A program made the translations under genes and the position numbers. Below are positions 22,309 to 34,794 of a stretch of DNA of 64,000 bases, piece after piece; position 1 is the first letter of the stretch; each line of letters starts with the position of its first letter. A model generated the notes under the pieces. That model was not told the DNA's origin. It saw only the letters and a program-made list of their open reading frames with translations, and did not search any database. This stretch comes from Clusia tigrina (lineage: Eukaryota; Arthropoda; Insecta; Diptera; Clusiidae). The stretch spans positions 5,718,129 to 5,782,128 of the forward strand of contig OV050032.1 in the NCBI GenBank assembly GCA_920105625.2, read 5' to 3'.

Positions 22309-23933
22309 ATCTGCGTCGCGGAGCGGTCCAGTTCGGACTGCAAGTGTTCAGCTGGGCGGCGCGTTCGTGCGAAAGTCTTAGCATAAATTTTTCAGAGCAT
22401 GTCAAAGTGTGTCCAATGCAAATATTGAATTTCCATGAAATTAGTTTTTATTGTTGTTGTGGTTGTTGTTGTTGTTGTTACTATAATTTAACTATTTTTT
22501 TCTCTATTTGTCCCAGCGTGTGTAGGTATATTTGTGTGTGTGTGCTGGAGCTCATATTACCGCATGCTAGATTTACAGTTAGGAAAGCCACCGGCAGGCA
22601 GCTCACTCGCTCAGTTTGCTGGTTGGCCCTCTTCCTACCCGCAGGCGTTCATTGATTCGCATATCCACTCGTTCGTTCCTCAATCAGGCAACAAGTTTTT
22701 ACACCTTTTCATTTAGAATGCATTTGGGGCTGACGGAGTACAAATGGAAGCACTGCCCACGCACAGCAGTTGAATTGGGGCAAATGGGGGCCACATACAC
22801 GTAATGAACGGACACAGACAGACAGTCCGCCGAATGAGTTGGGCTGGGGTGTTGTGGTTGTTGTTGTTATTGGTGTGGCTAAAGAAGGCGTCGAAGTAAT
22901 TTGGATTTTTTTACATATTTTTAAATTGATATTTTCAGATTCAAGTGAGAATCGGACTTGCTCCGCATTGAAGCAGTCGTACAATCATCACATCCACTGT
23001 TTCATACCCTATCTTCAGTTTTTTTCCACGTTCTTGCTGTGCACAACTTATGATATTTTGCTAAGTTTGACATAAATTTCAACATTGTCACACAAAATTC
23101 ACGCTGACGACGAAGCTAGGGCTGAAATTCGAACTGCAGCTACTGAGGAACGGGTTCGCTCAGCAAGTGTGATCATGAATTGCACAGAGTTGGAATTTAT
23201 CATCATAACTCTCTAGAGACAATAGTACGGCAAAAAAGAAAAGTATATATACATATATATGTATATATATGCAGACTAAAAACAGGCTTGAGGACGCATG
23301 CCGTAGACTCCGCATAAATGGCGGAAGAGATATGTGCAAAGTGCAGAGACAGACAAAAACCAAAGCTGGAAAAAAACCGAAAGACAATAAACGCCCAGTA
23401 GTGGAAACCGTACAGCAGCAGAGCTACACAGCATCATGCTGAGCTGAAAAGAAGAGTTATATGAGAAGCAACCGCACGCATGCACAAAGAAACAAACCCA
23501 CAGGCAGGCGGATATGTGCCTGCAAGGAGTCAATGTACACTTTGCAGACGGCGACGCAAGACAAAAACGAAGTCAATGTGTGAGGCTGAGAAGGACAATC
23601 TAAGGGCCCCTATAAATGGTGGTCGCATTTACTTCTGAATGCCGCTTGATAATGGTGCTGCTTGTTCCAACAGCATGTCACTTCAGACGAGCGTTCGCTT
23701 CAGGTTCCACGACAACTCTTTCATATACGCGAATTTCTTGCGAGACTCAGTTCTTTTTAACTAAAAATTGCCCTGCTCTTCTCTAACTGCTCCTGATAGC
23801 ATTGACAGGAGTTGGAGTGCTCTTATAAAAAAGAACTTCTCTTGGTGTGTTGTCATCAGTAAAGTGTATGTTAGCTCTGATGGCACATATCAGGCAACTG
23901 CAGGGTCCAGGCAGGGGACTCGCTCACTCAAGC

Positions 23934-23961
23934 CGCAGCAGCAGCAGCAGCAGCAGCAAAC
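23934..23961. repeat. (CAG)n trinucleotide repeat
   Basis: About nine CAG units. It encodes poly-Gln in one frame, poly-Ser in another, and poly-Ala on the other strand. No exon context. Confidence 0.9.
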
Positions 23962-24445
23962 AGCATTGTGGCACGCATATCGCTTGTGGCACCATACGTT
24001 TCCGTACTAAGGTTAAACGTTGCCAACAGCACAAACGAACACAGACACACACGCACGAAAAATTGCGTGGTAGCGTTGCCAACGAGTGCGCATTTGGCAT
24101 AATGTGCAGTCAAGTGCAATGTGCCATGTTCACATTGTGTGACTACAGAGCCATATTTTTATGTCAAGTACGAAAATTTAAATGTGAACCTTTAAGAAAC
24201 TCCCGCCGGCTGCCGTTTCAACAACTTAGAAGGTTGTAGAGGATTTCTCCTGTGCAGTCTTATCACTGTCCACAGAGTACGGCGACTCAGTGCTTTCATT
24301 TGGTCGGTGCATGTTCGTTCACATGGCATCCGATTTAATCGGTATTAATATAATGCCCTTGTTTTCCGACGCGTACTTCTCTGTCTCTTGGCGTTGTAAT
24401 GACAGGCACTTCACACATTTTTCACTTTCCGGATAGGCAATGCAT

Positions 24446-24501
24446 GTGTGCAGCGTGCAGCGTGCAGCGTGCAGCGTGCAGCGTGCAGCGTGCAGCGTGC
24501 A
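24446..24501. repeat. 7-bp tandem repeat (GCGTGCA)n
   Basis: Seven perfect GCGTGCA units. Confidence 0.93.
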
Positions 24502-25912
24502 TTCTTTGCCGCTTCATACGCGAGAAAATGAAACTTCCTCTTTGGAGCTATCGCATCAAATCAAAATTCCGAGTACCGCTTCCTTATGCAGAGCAGAGCA
24601 GAGCAGCATTGTGCTGAGCTGAGCTGAGAAGAGCAAACGCCGAATTGACTCCCAGACATAATCACTGCTGCATTTTTAATGCCTTCACATCTTCTCCATT
24701 CGCGGCATGGCATCTTATAATTCAGTCAGTCGGCGGAGCTCATGTTTCACACACCGGCTAAAGTCATCCATCCTGAACTATGTGAACTGACTTTCACTTT
24801 ATTAAGTGCCGTTTTTTGTTCCCTCTGTTTTTCTCTCGTTTGTTACGTTTTTTTTTTGTTTGTTTTTGTTTTCGTCTTTTTTCCTTTTGCTCTTTCAAAG
24901 CACGGCTTTGCTGTTTATAAATTAGGACCATGTCTGTTTTTGTAATTTATTTGTTTATTGTTTAATAACAAATGGGGGAAAAACAGTAAACACTAACACC
25001 ACCAATAACAGCACTAACAACAATGCTCTACTATATAAAAAATATAGAAACAAACATTGCAAATACACCTACTCAAGGCGGCGCATCCTCCCCAACACCA
25101 ACGAAGTGGCAACGAGGCAGCTCTTCATCGGCAGGTAAAAACTGCCTTAACACTTGCACTTGTTATCGTTTTTGTGTTGCCAATGTCGTTGTTGCTATTG
25201 TAGCTGTTGTTGCTGTTGTTGGTGGTGCCTCTGCTGATCCAGCAGCAATCCGTCAATTGCTGAAAATTGCGTTGATCCAAATTGTTGCCAATGGATCAAG
25301 TGTTGGACGCGTCATGTTGTTGTGTTGTTAGGTTGGGGATATATGGCAACGTTGTTAGCTCGTTTATGGCATAGTAAGATGAGAGACTTTGCCATTTTGT
25401 TGGGTGTTTGGTTGGAGGCACAAATTCATAAAAAGTGAAATTGTTAAACGAGGCACTATCGCAGCGGAGACAGTGATTGACATACCCGCAAGACCCTCCA
25501 TTCGTGCGTTGGAGTGTATTGTGAATTTAAGGGGTGTATGTGGCATGTTCTTTGAAGGGCGGTAAATACGTTGTAATGCGTATAACTCATACGCCCCCAA
25601 GACAAAATGGGCAACACAATTTTAATTGAAGAAATTCCAGTAGAACGATATATTCACATATGAAATGACTCGTAAGAAACACGTAGAAGTAGTTGGACTT
25701 GTGGTGTAACCGAAGTACACGCAGTGCCAAAACTCTAGTAAAACGCACTAATTCCTTTCGGTTGACACTGACAACTGTCTCTTGGTTATTCTATGCCTCC
25801 AACATAAATGCGAATTACCCTATGTCCGTGATGACCTGTAGCATGTGTGTAACTTTGCTGAACATGTTCAAGTGGTGGCTAAATGCCTTTCAATGTAAGA
25901 CGTTTCTGGTGT

Positions 25913-26490
25913 AGGTAGATAGGTAGGTAGGTTATTTGGCTGTCCTAAGACTCAGTTAGGCCTAAGACTCACTTAGGCCTGTTCAAGGCCCATTGTGGCC
26001 AGTAGAGTTTTTTCCCCCACACCTCCGGATCCTCCTTAAACCATCCCATCCTGTGGATTTGATAAAAGTAGCCACTTTCGTTAGCTTCATCCGGGAAATC
26101 TCCTCAATGCTGTCAAGAAATGCAAACCCAACAGTGGAGAACCTTTTTCTGTATAGAACCAGGCACCCACACAGGAGGTGTTCCACTGTTTCCTCTTCCT
26201 TGACATCTTGACAGCAACTACAAAAGTCATAGTGGGGTACTCCCAGTCTACTTGCATGTCTACCAATCAAACAGTGGCCTGTCAGTACTCCTATCACAAA
26301 TTTAATATCCTGCCTATTAAATTTCAACAGCCGCGATTCCGTTCCGGCCGAGTTCGTCGACTTGTTAGGCAAGATGATAACTGTCTCCATCTAACATTTG
26401 CCACTTCGACAGTGTATCTATCTATTAGCAATATCCTGTGTATTAAATTTCAACAGCAGTTTTGAACTGCCGCGATTCCATTAAGGCCAA
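25913..26490 (-). mobile_element. LINE 3' end with intact zinc knuckle
   Basis: The minus frame at 25983-26390 (135 codons) reads IKFVIGVLTGHCLIGRHASR, then FCSCCQDVKEEETVEHLLCGC, an intact CX2CX10HX4C zinc knuckle, followed by the usual tail (FLDSIEEISRMKLTKVATFI…GWD). This is the C-terminus of a jockey/I-like LINE ORF2. The 3' UTR, on the low-coordinate side, ends in a TAGG-type simple tail (CTACCTACCTATCTACC on the minus strand), near 25913-25930. At the upstream end, 26306-26352 is repeated imperfectly at 26429-26488. The rest of the element is absent. Confidence 0.82.
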
Positions 26491-29238
26491 GTTTCTGATG
26501 TAAAGGGAACATGTTTCTAACTGAAATCAGTAATGACGATTGATTTAGCATGGAGTTGGTTATAAGGATACATCTCTACTCGTAATTGTAACTATACTAG
26601 AGGAACATACTTTTGGAATCAGGAGAGTGACAAAATGTTAGTGAGTTGCAGTTGGTAACATAAAACGTAACTTCAACTTCGACTCCTTCACAACAGCTCA
26701 CGACTCAGTGACCGACCCTAACCGCAACTTCACACTTATACACCAGTGATCAGTGCAAAAATTCTCAAAAGAGACCCTCAGACACGATGAACAGCCATAA
26801 TGGACTCCCAATATAGTTCACATGACCGAAGGACACTCCCTTGAATAAACATTTTCTGCCATTGTCCACGTTGTAAACACTTTCGGCGGTGTCGTTTTAT
26901 GAAAAGCTCCTTTTAATTGAGTCATGAGTGTTCCTCTGTGAACCCCGCCAGATTTGCAGTGTGATTCCAAACGTATTTTTAAAGACTGCCCATCACTGTC
27001 CGTAGTTAGATCCATTGTATTTATTGGCCGATCTGAACCTGATATCAATCTCCAGCAACTGTCAATCATTATTTGCTCAGCGATCGTCTGGCGCTAAATG
27101 ATTTGCTTGTTGAATTGCCATTTTTCTTCTCCTCTCAATTCTGATCGTAGTTAAAACAACTGCAATTAAACTTGACCGCAAATTGATGGCAGTCAATGTC
27201 GTTCGTTGGCGCTGTTAGTGGCTCCAATGCCATGGAATTATGTGTCATACATAACGAGGAATTATAACAGTTTGGGGTCACACTTACGTGCAGATTATGG
27301 GAGGAGCAGACGGTCGACTGCACTAATGACAGCTTCTACAGCGGTTTGTACGACTAACACACATTTCCAGCTCGTAATTGCAATTGTTGCTGGTCGTCGT
27401 CACTGTTGTTGTTGTGGTTGTTGTTGTTGTTATAGTTGTTATTGTTGCTGGTGTTATTAATAATAATAGCGCCAGTGTTGCCACGCCAAATGCACCAGCA
27501 AAATAATAATGGGAGTAATAAAATGGAAAAGTGCACGTCTACGAGTATGTGCGTCGGCACCACAGTCCGCGTTGCAGAAATTACCAGTTAAATGCTTTGA
27601 AAATTGCGGTAGTGCATACTATAAAATAATTGAATGTTCCGCTTTAATGTCCAGCGCAAATGCACGCGATGCAGGCAATCGGCAGCATGTCGTAGGGAGC
27701 CATGCTGACTAATCAGCGGGGAAGTACTCGTAGAGAAACTCACATCCAGACAGGAAAGACAACGAAACGATGGCGAAGACATCAATGAAGTAGGAATGCG
27801 ATAGCCAAAGAATTGTCTGAGATCTAATTAATCGCACTTAAAGTTGACTGATAGGATTGGGAATTTAGTTATACACTTGACATAAATACTAACAGAACAG
27901 AAACTGACCTCAATTTGGTGTCAACTTTTGTCATTTATTGAGCTCAGAAATCGAATATGGAAACAATACTTGTAAGGTAGGGGAGGAAGGGTTGCCCAAT
28001 CCCCTTGCTATGAAATTGTGTAGTCAGTTTGAGATATTCAATCGTATATATATCCATCAAGTATAAACTTTTTCCAAATGATACAACTCAAGCAGTGGAA
28101 GGAGTGAAAATCGAGCTTTCAATGAAATGAAATCGTTAATTTTTATCGTTAATTAATTTGCTTTATTTTGAAGTTTACTTTCTTCAACACATATTTCACT
28201 AGGAAATAGTTTTGCCTGCTATGACGTCATTACATATATTGCTTAGTGGGCGTACAACAAGAAATAAATGACCAAATCACGACTACCAAAGAGCAAGTAA
28301 TCAACGGCTTATTAGGCGGACCGGCCAAGTAACGAACTGGCGGAGTGGTGGAAACTGAAGTGGTTAGAAAAAGTTCTTCCACGGAGTCAACTAAACTGGC
28401 TGACTGGCTGACTGGCTGATTGTCTAACTGGCTCACCGACTCCTTAGCTCATTTGATCATTGGCTGCTTCAGCTTTTTGCTGCGTCGCCATATGAGCACC
28501 ACAATAACCTTTACTATATGAGTCATGCTACTGCAGCGTTCACAGCGGAGCACATTCCGGCTAAAACTGCAACTCCAGCAACAACAAAATCAAATAAATG
28601 GCAATAATGTTGAACAAATATAACCTCAAGAAAAGCCAACTTCCTGGAAATAACGTTTCCTTTTGTGTTTCACGGAGCCGCTGCCACGGCAACAGCGGCG
28701 CGCAACCGAAACCTGTATTTGCAGTTTCAGCGCCTCTGCGCCATCTTTGTCGTGCGCAACTCCGGCGTCTTCTAAACCCATTCTGCCTGTTTTGCTGATG
28801 TTGTTGGTGGCGTTGCATTTTGTGGCTTCGTTCTTTGGCAACTGGCTAAATGTGTGTTTTTCTGCTCGGGCGGGAATCTTTGCAGTTTCCTTCAAAATTC
28901 TGTTTTTCCTTTTTGCCGAGCTTGCTGTGGCAGCCAGCAGGCAACTTACTCGTAGCCATTCGAGCAAAGGTTGCAGCACATTGGCAATGCGTTTAAAGTG
29001 CATTGCCCTCTCTTTCTCCCTCTCGTTCGCTGTGGACAAATGCGTGATGCTGCTTGACCAATGATCACAACAATTTATTTCGATTTCGGTGTCGGCGTCG
29101 GCGTCTGCGTCTGCGTTGGTGTTTAGTAGTGCCAGCGACATTTGCAATGGGTGGGTAAGCCAAGAACTGCGGCAGCGTAGAAATGGAAAAACCATTCATC
29201 ATAACAGGAATCGGGCGAAATTAAAGGAATGTTTATAT
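26491..29238. other. Unassigned sequence
   Basis: Includes GTT repeats near 27400-27460. The longest frame is 189 codons (28626-29195, minus) with a competing 133-codon frame on the other strand. Neither has a recognisable domain. No element recognised. Confidence 0.45.
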
Positions 29239-29514
29239 CAGAGAACACAGAGAAAATAAACTCTTTTTCACTGCCAGCGTCCGTAGCGGACACATCACGG
29301 TTCTGAGTGGATTCACCACGATGCTGAGTGGATTCACCACGATGCTGAGTGGATTCACCACGATTCTGAGTGGATTCACCACGATGCTGAGTGGACTTAC
29401 GACGATTTTGAGTGGATTCAACACGATTTTCAGTGGATTCATGTACAACGTCCGTCTGCTTTATTTCGCTGCTTTGCCGTTTGACGTTTAAGTTTCTTTA
29501 CTCTGTATACTCTG
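29239..29514 (+). mobile_element. hAT-like MITE, copy C (276 bp, expanded internal repeat)
   Basis: Flanked by the perfect 8-bp target-site duplication GTTTATAT (29231-29238 and 29515-29522), which fits the hAT preference nTnnnnAn. The tips are CAGAGAACACAGAGAAAAT and, read inward from the right, CAGAGTATACAGAGTAAAG. It is the same family as copies A and B but has seven 21-bp units instead of three. The 84-bp excess over copy B is exactly four units. No coding capacity; the periodic minus frame here (repeating NPLRIVV) is a by-product of the 21-bp repeat. Confidence 0.9.
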
Positions 29515-29885
29515 GTTTATATTCTTAACAAGTCTGCTTTCAGAGAGACCACTGTTTTTTCCATGCAAAGATTATGGCGATTCCCACTGGTCCCACTGGT
29601 CCCACTGGTCTACGTATGACCGACTACTTGGTTCATCTAAAACCAATCCCCTGCCATGGATTCCTATCTTATAAAGTGATTGTGATAACCCCTTGAATAG
29701 CTCTCAGTGACAATATGTCTTCTGCTTATATTTGACACACCACTCATCACGTTACCCTGAGTTCCAGTAATCATAAAACATACAGGCATCTCGCTAGCGC
29801 TGGAGTTAATATTAGTACTGGGAACCTTGCGTCCCTTAAGTTCTTTACGGTACGTTTACCACACCTACCCAGAGCAACAAATGGC
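29515..29885. other. Unassigned sequence with a short TCCCACTGG triplication
   Basis: A 10-bp unit (TCCCACTGGT) occurs three times near 29581-29610. Otherwise unique. Confidence 0.5.
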
Positions 29886-30180
29886 TCAGTTTCCTCTCCC
29901 TTCCTGGTTAGGTTAACGTGGTAGCCGGTGTAAGGACCAGCTCACTCAGACCACCATGGGCCCATTGTGACACCACCGCGTAACAACGCACTTCCGATTC
30001 ACTTGGCGAACCATTTCGAAACCCTAATAAAACTCAGGATTTGTTTGACCTTCGCGCTAGACACTTCTGTAAGAAAGCTAAAAGCGTATTTGCCTAAAGA
30101 GCCCGCTCTGCTTCTAGCCAGAGCGGGGTAACTACAGAAGAGATATTCCACAGTCTCCTCCTCCTCCTCCCTTCCCGTTT
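29886..30180 (-). mobile_element. LINE 3' end (same family as 35380-35730)
   Basis: On the minus strand, a truncated knuckle tail (EEEEETVEYLF…PALA) is followed by VSSAKVKQILSFIR-like tail sequence and a 3' UTR with GGTGTCACAATGGGCCCATG and GAGCTGGTCC, ending CGTTAACCTAACC. The same UTR occurs at 35660-35725 on the plus strand and, as a bare tail, at 11726-11788. The 5' side breaks off inside the knuckle. Confidence 0.75.
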
Positions 30181-30730
30181 ATATGCGTCTGCTCTCTCGC
30201 ATAAGATTGACTTCATGCTTCAAAAAATTTCGAAATTTCTCATACAATCTGAGAATGTCTCCTCTTACCACTCCTATGTACGAATACCGAATAGTGAAGA
30301 GCGATATTTCTGTAACTGCGATTTAAACACGTTCTCCGATATCAGTGATCTTCTAAAATAACCAGATTGCTTTTCTCTACTATGCTTCCCCCAAAATGCA
30401 ACAGGCGAATTGTTAAAGATCGCTGACGAAGCCTGAAAACTTATCAGTCACCACTTGCGACATACGAGTAGGCACATTGACTCACTATGGGAGTGAGACC
30501 TGACTTGTTTGCGGTGCGCAAAAATAACATTCCTTCAACACACAAGAGGAGGGTCCGATTCTGTGGCTATTGTTGTTACTGAGTTCCTGTATTTCTCCCA
30601 GTAGAAACGTTTTGCCGGAGTTATGGACAATGTTTTACATACCACGTAGTGAAACAATAGTTTTAGACAATAACGAAAAGTTGATACAAAATGTTGACCT
30701 CAAGTAACATGAGTATAGAATGGAATATGC
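30181..30730. other. Unassigned sequence
   Basis: Nothing recognised. Confidence 0.5.
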
Positions 30731-30740
30731 AGGTAAGAAC

Positions 30741-30825
30741 ACTTAGTACAATGGGCATCAATGCCTGAGTGCTTGGAGGCCTCCATCTTTGGCTGTTCTC
30801 CGGCCCACGCCCACTTCTATCTATC
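30741..30825 (+). mobile_element. Short 3'-tail fragment of an interspersed (LINE-like) family
   Basis: CTTAGTACAATGGGCATCAA … CTCCGGCCCACGCCCACTTC, ending in TATCTATC, matches the reverse complement of 34795-34890 and of 58166-58260. The ends lie next to AGGTAAGAAC (30731-30740) and AGGTGAGAAC (30826-30835), a possible 10-bp target duplication with one mismatch. The nearby second TGGGCATCAAT at 30853 leaves open that the direct repeat has another origin. Confidence 0.55.
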
Positions 30826-30876
30826 AGGTGAGAACTCAACTACCATTAAACTGGGCATCAATCTCTGCGGTAGTCA

Positions 30877-31296
30877 GCTGTACTGCTCGCCTTCTCCTGC
30901 TCCTTCCTCAAACGACGTGCAGATTATTCGTATTGATGGAAGTGGGTCGGCCCCTTGAGGACTGTACTGCTCGCTTTTTCCTGGTACTTCCTCAAAAGAC
31001 GTGTAGATTATTTGCGTTGCGGGAAGTGGGTCGGCCCCTTGAGGACTGTACTGCTCGCTTTTTCCTGCTACTTCCTCAAACGACGTGTAGATTATTCGCG
31101 TGGAGGGAAGTGGGCCGGCCCCTTGAGGACTGTACTGCTCGCTTTTTCCTGGTACTTCCTCAAAAGACGTGTAGATTATTTGCGTTGCGGGAAGTGGGTC
31201 GGCCCCTTGAGGACTGTACTGCTCGCTTTTTCCTGCTACTTCCTCAAACGACGTGTAGATTATTCGCGTTGAGGGAAGTGGGCCGGCCCCTTGAGG
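30877..31296. repeat. Tandem array, 84-bp unit, five units
   Basis: TACTGCTCGC recurs at 30881, 30965, 31049, 31133 and 31217, 84 bp apart. Units alternate between two variants (CCTGGTACTTCC with AAAAGACG, and CCTGCTACTTCC with AAACGACG), giving a 168-bp dimer. Because 84 is a multiple of three, frames stay open on both strands (up to 189 codons plus, 146 minus). These are repeat artefacts. Confidence 0.92.
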
Positions 31297-32590
31297 CTGC
31301 TTCTTTATTCGCAATTTGCCCCCTACAAGTGTTCAATGCAACTTCTCCCAAAAATTGAAGGCATGCACTGACTCCCACTGCCCTAGCAGATCGAATTGTA
31401 GCTCGCCCAGGTACTATAGGCGTATTTAGTTCTCACATGCAGCCAGCGAGAGCAGACACTAAGAAGGACTATAGAAAAACTAGCTGCCAATTGCAGGTGT
31501 CAGAAGGTACAGCACAGCTCTGAATGAAGTTGTGACTGCCACCACAACTTCTTGACTTCACTTGACTTGCCGCTTCACCAACCAACTGGCGGCCGGTTAG
31601 TTAAGCAAAGCTACGAGTATTAGAACCAAACGGGGAGCATGTAGGAGCACGGGTTAAATTCGAAACGGGTTGTCTCTAAAGCTGTCGCCGCAACTACTAC
31701 TAGCAACAATGTCAGAACTAATAGCGACACAACCAGCACCAACACCAGGTCTACTGCCAATGCACCGAAAAGTCGCCCAAGATTGCACACAATTTGTAAT
31801 TTTTCTATGGAATGCAAGGAGACAAAAAGTGTTTGCTGGCATTAGGAGTGCTCGTGTGAGGGTTTGTGTTTTTTGTTTTATATGTATGGGATTGTGTTTA
31901 AGTATGTGTGTGTGTATGCGTGTGTGTGGGTATGTTTGTAACCGTACTCCACACTACACAAACAGCCAAATTTATCTACATGCTGCCTTGATTTGAAGTG
32001 GCACAAACGGCGCAGCAAGCAACATCAACCAACGCACTCCGACAGTTATTCTCGCGCGGACTTTGTGTCCGAATCTGCTGATTTCGGCAATTTCGATAAA
32101 CCCAAAGACTGCAAACAATTTCAGCACGGCATTTACGAGTATGTTCCCTGCTGCAGGTGGTGCTGCAGGTTAGCTCAGCTCAGCTCCATAGAAGGTTGTA
32201 GGGCAATTACCAACAGAATTCCATTGCGCAGAACGACAAAATTTCATAGTTGGGCAATACCAGCACCAGGCATGAGGTTCGCACATGCAGTGATGCCTGA
32301 CTACAGTTGACTCTAGTCCCACTAATACCTCTCAAGAGACTTTAAATTTACTCACAATAGTTTGAGCCTGCAATTATGGGGGCTGCTCTCATCGGGCACA
32401 GATGAGTGGAGCTCCCGCAGATGTGTGGAGCTCCCATTGGCATTGTCTCTGAAAATTGTTTCGGTGAAGCGCCCTTGACATGCCTGTACATGCGTCAACT
32501 TCTGTAGGAGATGCGCTCCCTCTCTCTGGCTCTGTCTCTCATTCATCTGGAAACGGCCTCAGATATGGCTTTCCACACAACAGGCTTGTT
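31297..32590. other. Unassigned sequence
   Basis: GT-rich near 31890-31940. No recognisable gene or element. Confidence 0.5.
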
Positions 32591-32599
32591 CACACCCCA

Positions 32600-33016
32600 G
32601 GGGGTCAGGAAGTGGGCTCGATTTCACCAAGTCATGTGTAAGTCAAACGTATATTAACAGACCACAGTTTACTAGTGGCACACGCATACAAGAGGGGAAT
32701 CACAAATGATGACTTATGTGGGAAGTGTAGGAACCCGGATACAAATGAGACTTTGCAACATCTCTTATGTATATGCTCTACATTATAAAGAACACGCTAA
32801 AAGTACTCGGGGGTTCCACAATTCGGGACTGTGGAAGACGTCTCAGGCACGGAACTTCAAGTACTCCTGAAATTCGCTAAAACAATTCGCGAAACATCCT
32901 TCAAGATGCCTACTACAACTCTACGTATAGGACTAGCTCTATCTCTAGTACCGCTAAGGACTAATAGGTTTATGTGTAGTTCATGGCCAGCCAGATTAAC
33001 CTAACCTGACCTAACC

Positions 33017-33017
<1 letters not shown>
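32600..33017 (+). mobile_element. LINE 3' end with intact zinc knuckle but frame stops
   Basis: On the plus strand one frame reads ILTDHSLLVAHAYKRGITND, then DLCGKCRNPDTNETLQHLLC, a CX2CX10HX4C knuckle with all four ligands. TAA and TAA/TGA stops follow, and then the C-terminal tail (GTELQVLLKFAKTIRETSF). The 3' UTR ends in AACCTAACCTGACCTAACC and abuts a TA microsatellite. Upstream coding sequence is missing. This is the terminal part of a jockey/I-like LINE ORF2. Confidence 0.75.

Positions 33018-33018
<1 letters not shown>

Positions 33019-33052
<34 letters not shown>
33019..33052. repeat. (TA)n microsatellite at a LINE 3' end
   Basis: About 16 TA units directly after the AACCTAACC tail of the LINE fragment. 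Confidence 0.93.
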
Positions 33053-33055
<3 letters not shown>

Positions 33056-34794
33056 CTTCACCGCACAAGCATTCACGTATTACGTCCTTCCATTTCTATG
33101 TGCTGTACCGCGTAGTGTAAATGTCGCGCTTGCTCTATAGAATAGGGCCCCGATTTCCTCATGCATTTGACAATATTTTGGCTTACCGAGTGGCACAGAC
33201 GAACATCGCTGGAAATAAATCATTTTCAATTCATTGTTTGAGAAAAAAGACGGGTTTCGGTTTTAATTGTGTCGTGGTTGTTTCGTATTCTGTTTCTTCG
33301 TTGCTCTGCTGCAGTTGTTGCCACCGCAATTTGGATGCAGGTGCGTGCAGCTGCCGTGGGTAAGGGGGCACATTAGTTCTGCAGCCAATTTTGTCAACTG
33401 AAAACAAGGACATGAGTGGTTGTGGTTGGCAGTGTTGGGCTGCCACAGATACCGAACCGCGCATTATGTGTGGGCTAAAAGCTGATATGCATTTCTGCAA
33501 AGACACATTTGCAGCATGAACAACAAACACTCAGTTCTGTTATTTGCTGCAAGGCAGTTTTTTTGTCATTTTCATTTTATTTATTGTCTGTTTTTTTTTT
33601 CGTTTTGTGTATTGCACATTCTTGTGTGAACAAAACTTTTGCTCTTATGCGCGCACATTTAATTGTCAGCAATTTTTGTTTATTGTACGGCGACAACGTT
33701 TTCTCAGCATTTCCTCTTTGGCATTTTTCCTTTGGTTTTTGTGCTGCAACTGCCAAATCTGATAAGCACTGCGCTGCGCTCTGCACTTTCGCAGGTGTTT
33801 CGTATTTCACACCAATGCGGCACAAAATATTGCTATATCTGTAGTTGAGTGTATGAGTGTGTGTGTGTATTTGCGTATGTGTGTGTATTACGTGTACGCC
33901 TGAGTTTGTTTGTGTGCATATCGATAACGAATTCACCTTTTGTTTCATTTCCTACGAGTATTACTCGTACCCATCTTGGTGGCTTTATATAAGGCTTCGC
34001 TATAAGTTCCTTCCGTCGCACAGTAGGTTAAATATCGAAGTGGTCAAACCTCGTTTAAGCGATGTTCCTAGAGATAGAACCACATTATATAAAATTTGAA
34101 AACATCATGAAATATTGCTGTGAACATTTGAAAAAAAAAGTGAAAAATAATCTTAATTTTCCCACAGACTTTGAATATATTTTATTCCAGTTAGTTTTGC
34201 CATATTTTCCATATAATTTTCATACAGACATTCATTACTTTAATGTCGACCTCTTCCACATCTATTGAATTCTTCTGTTCAGACTCTCCACAGCCTCAAA
34301 ATTGTCTAGTTCAGACCGTAGAGTACAAATCGTTCGACGATCATTCGCCCTAATTTCTTTTCATATCTTATTCGTACTTTTCTACACTCTGAAGACACAC
34401 TTTGAAGAACAGTTTGTGACTCTGTTCTTGAAACATATCAGACCAAATTGGAAAAATCATCTTTTCCACTCTTCAAAACACTCATTTATATCAACGATCG
34501 ACATTACTTTAGTCAGCATATCTCTGTGTATACTGGTGACATGCTTAATTGAGCTGGATACGAACTCTCTAGCGTTGAATCTCTAGTCCTGTGGGACTAG
34601 TTTGTGCGATGTGCTTTATAGATCGTTAATCTGACTTGTCCAACTACATCGGACTCTATCGTATACTCGTTTGAAATAGTGTGAAGATTAGGTGGGGAGA
34701 AGATGGAATATCTATTCGATTCGTTGAGCTGATATGGCTTTATATCTCGAGTGTAATTACCCATATTATCCATCACTGCTTAACAATTTTATAG
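33053..34794. other. Unassigned sequence
   Basis: A GT-rich tract lies near 33848-33920. AT-rich frames of 60-125 codons have no recognisable domain. Confidence 0.5.

Larger units (their letters stand above)
21700..25912. other. Unassigned sequence rich in microsatellites
   Basis: Contains a (CA)n tract, a GCAGTC hexamer array, GTT repeats (22455-22480 and 22850-22870), a CAG run (23934-23961) and a 7-bp array (24446-24501). Many open frames of 60-135 codons follow these repeats. I recognise no host exon, and nothing else of note. Confidence 0.45.

Noticed and set aside
28626..29195. A 189-codon minus-strand frame, the longest outside elements.
   Set aside because: No domain, part of it simple repeat (ADADADAD), and a 133-codon frame on the opposite strand is equally plausible.
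29233..29448. Leucine-rich-like repeat protein (NPLRIVV units) on the minus strand.
   Set aside because: It is the 21-bp repeat of the MITE read through; copies A and B have the same words in a non-coding element.
30789..31358. Long periodic open frames on both strands over the 84-bp array.
   Set aside because: A period divisible by three keeps frames open. No motif, and both strands are equally open.
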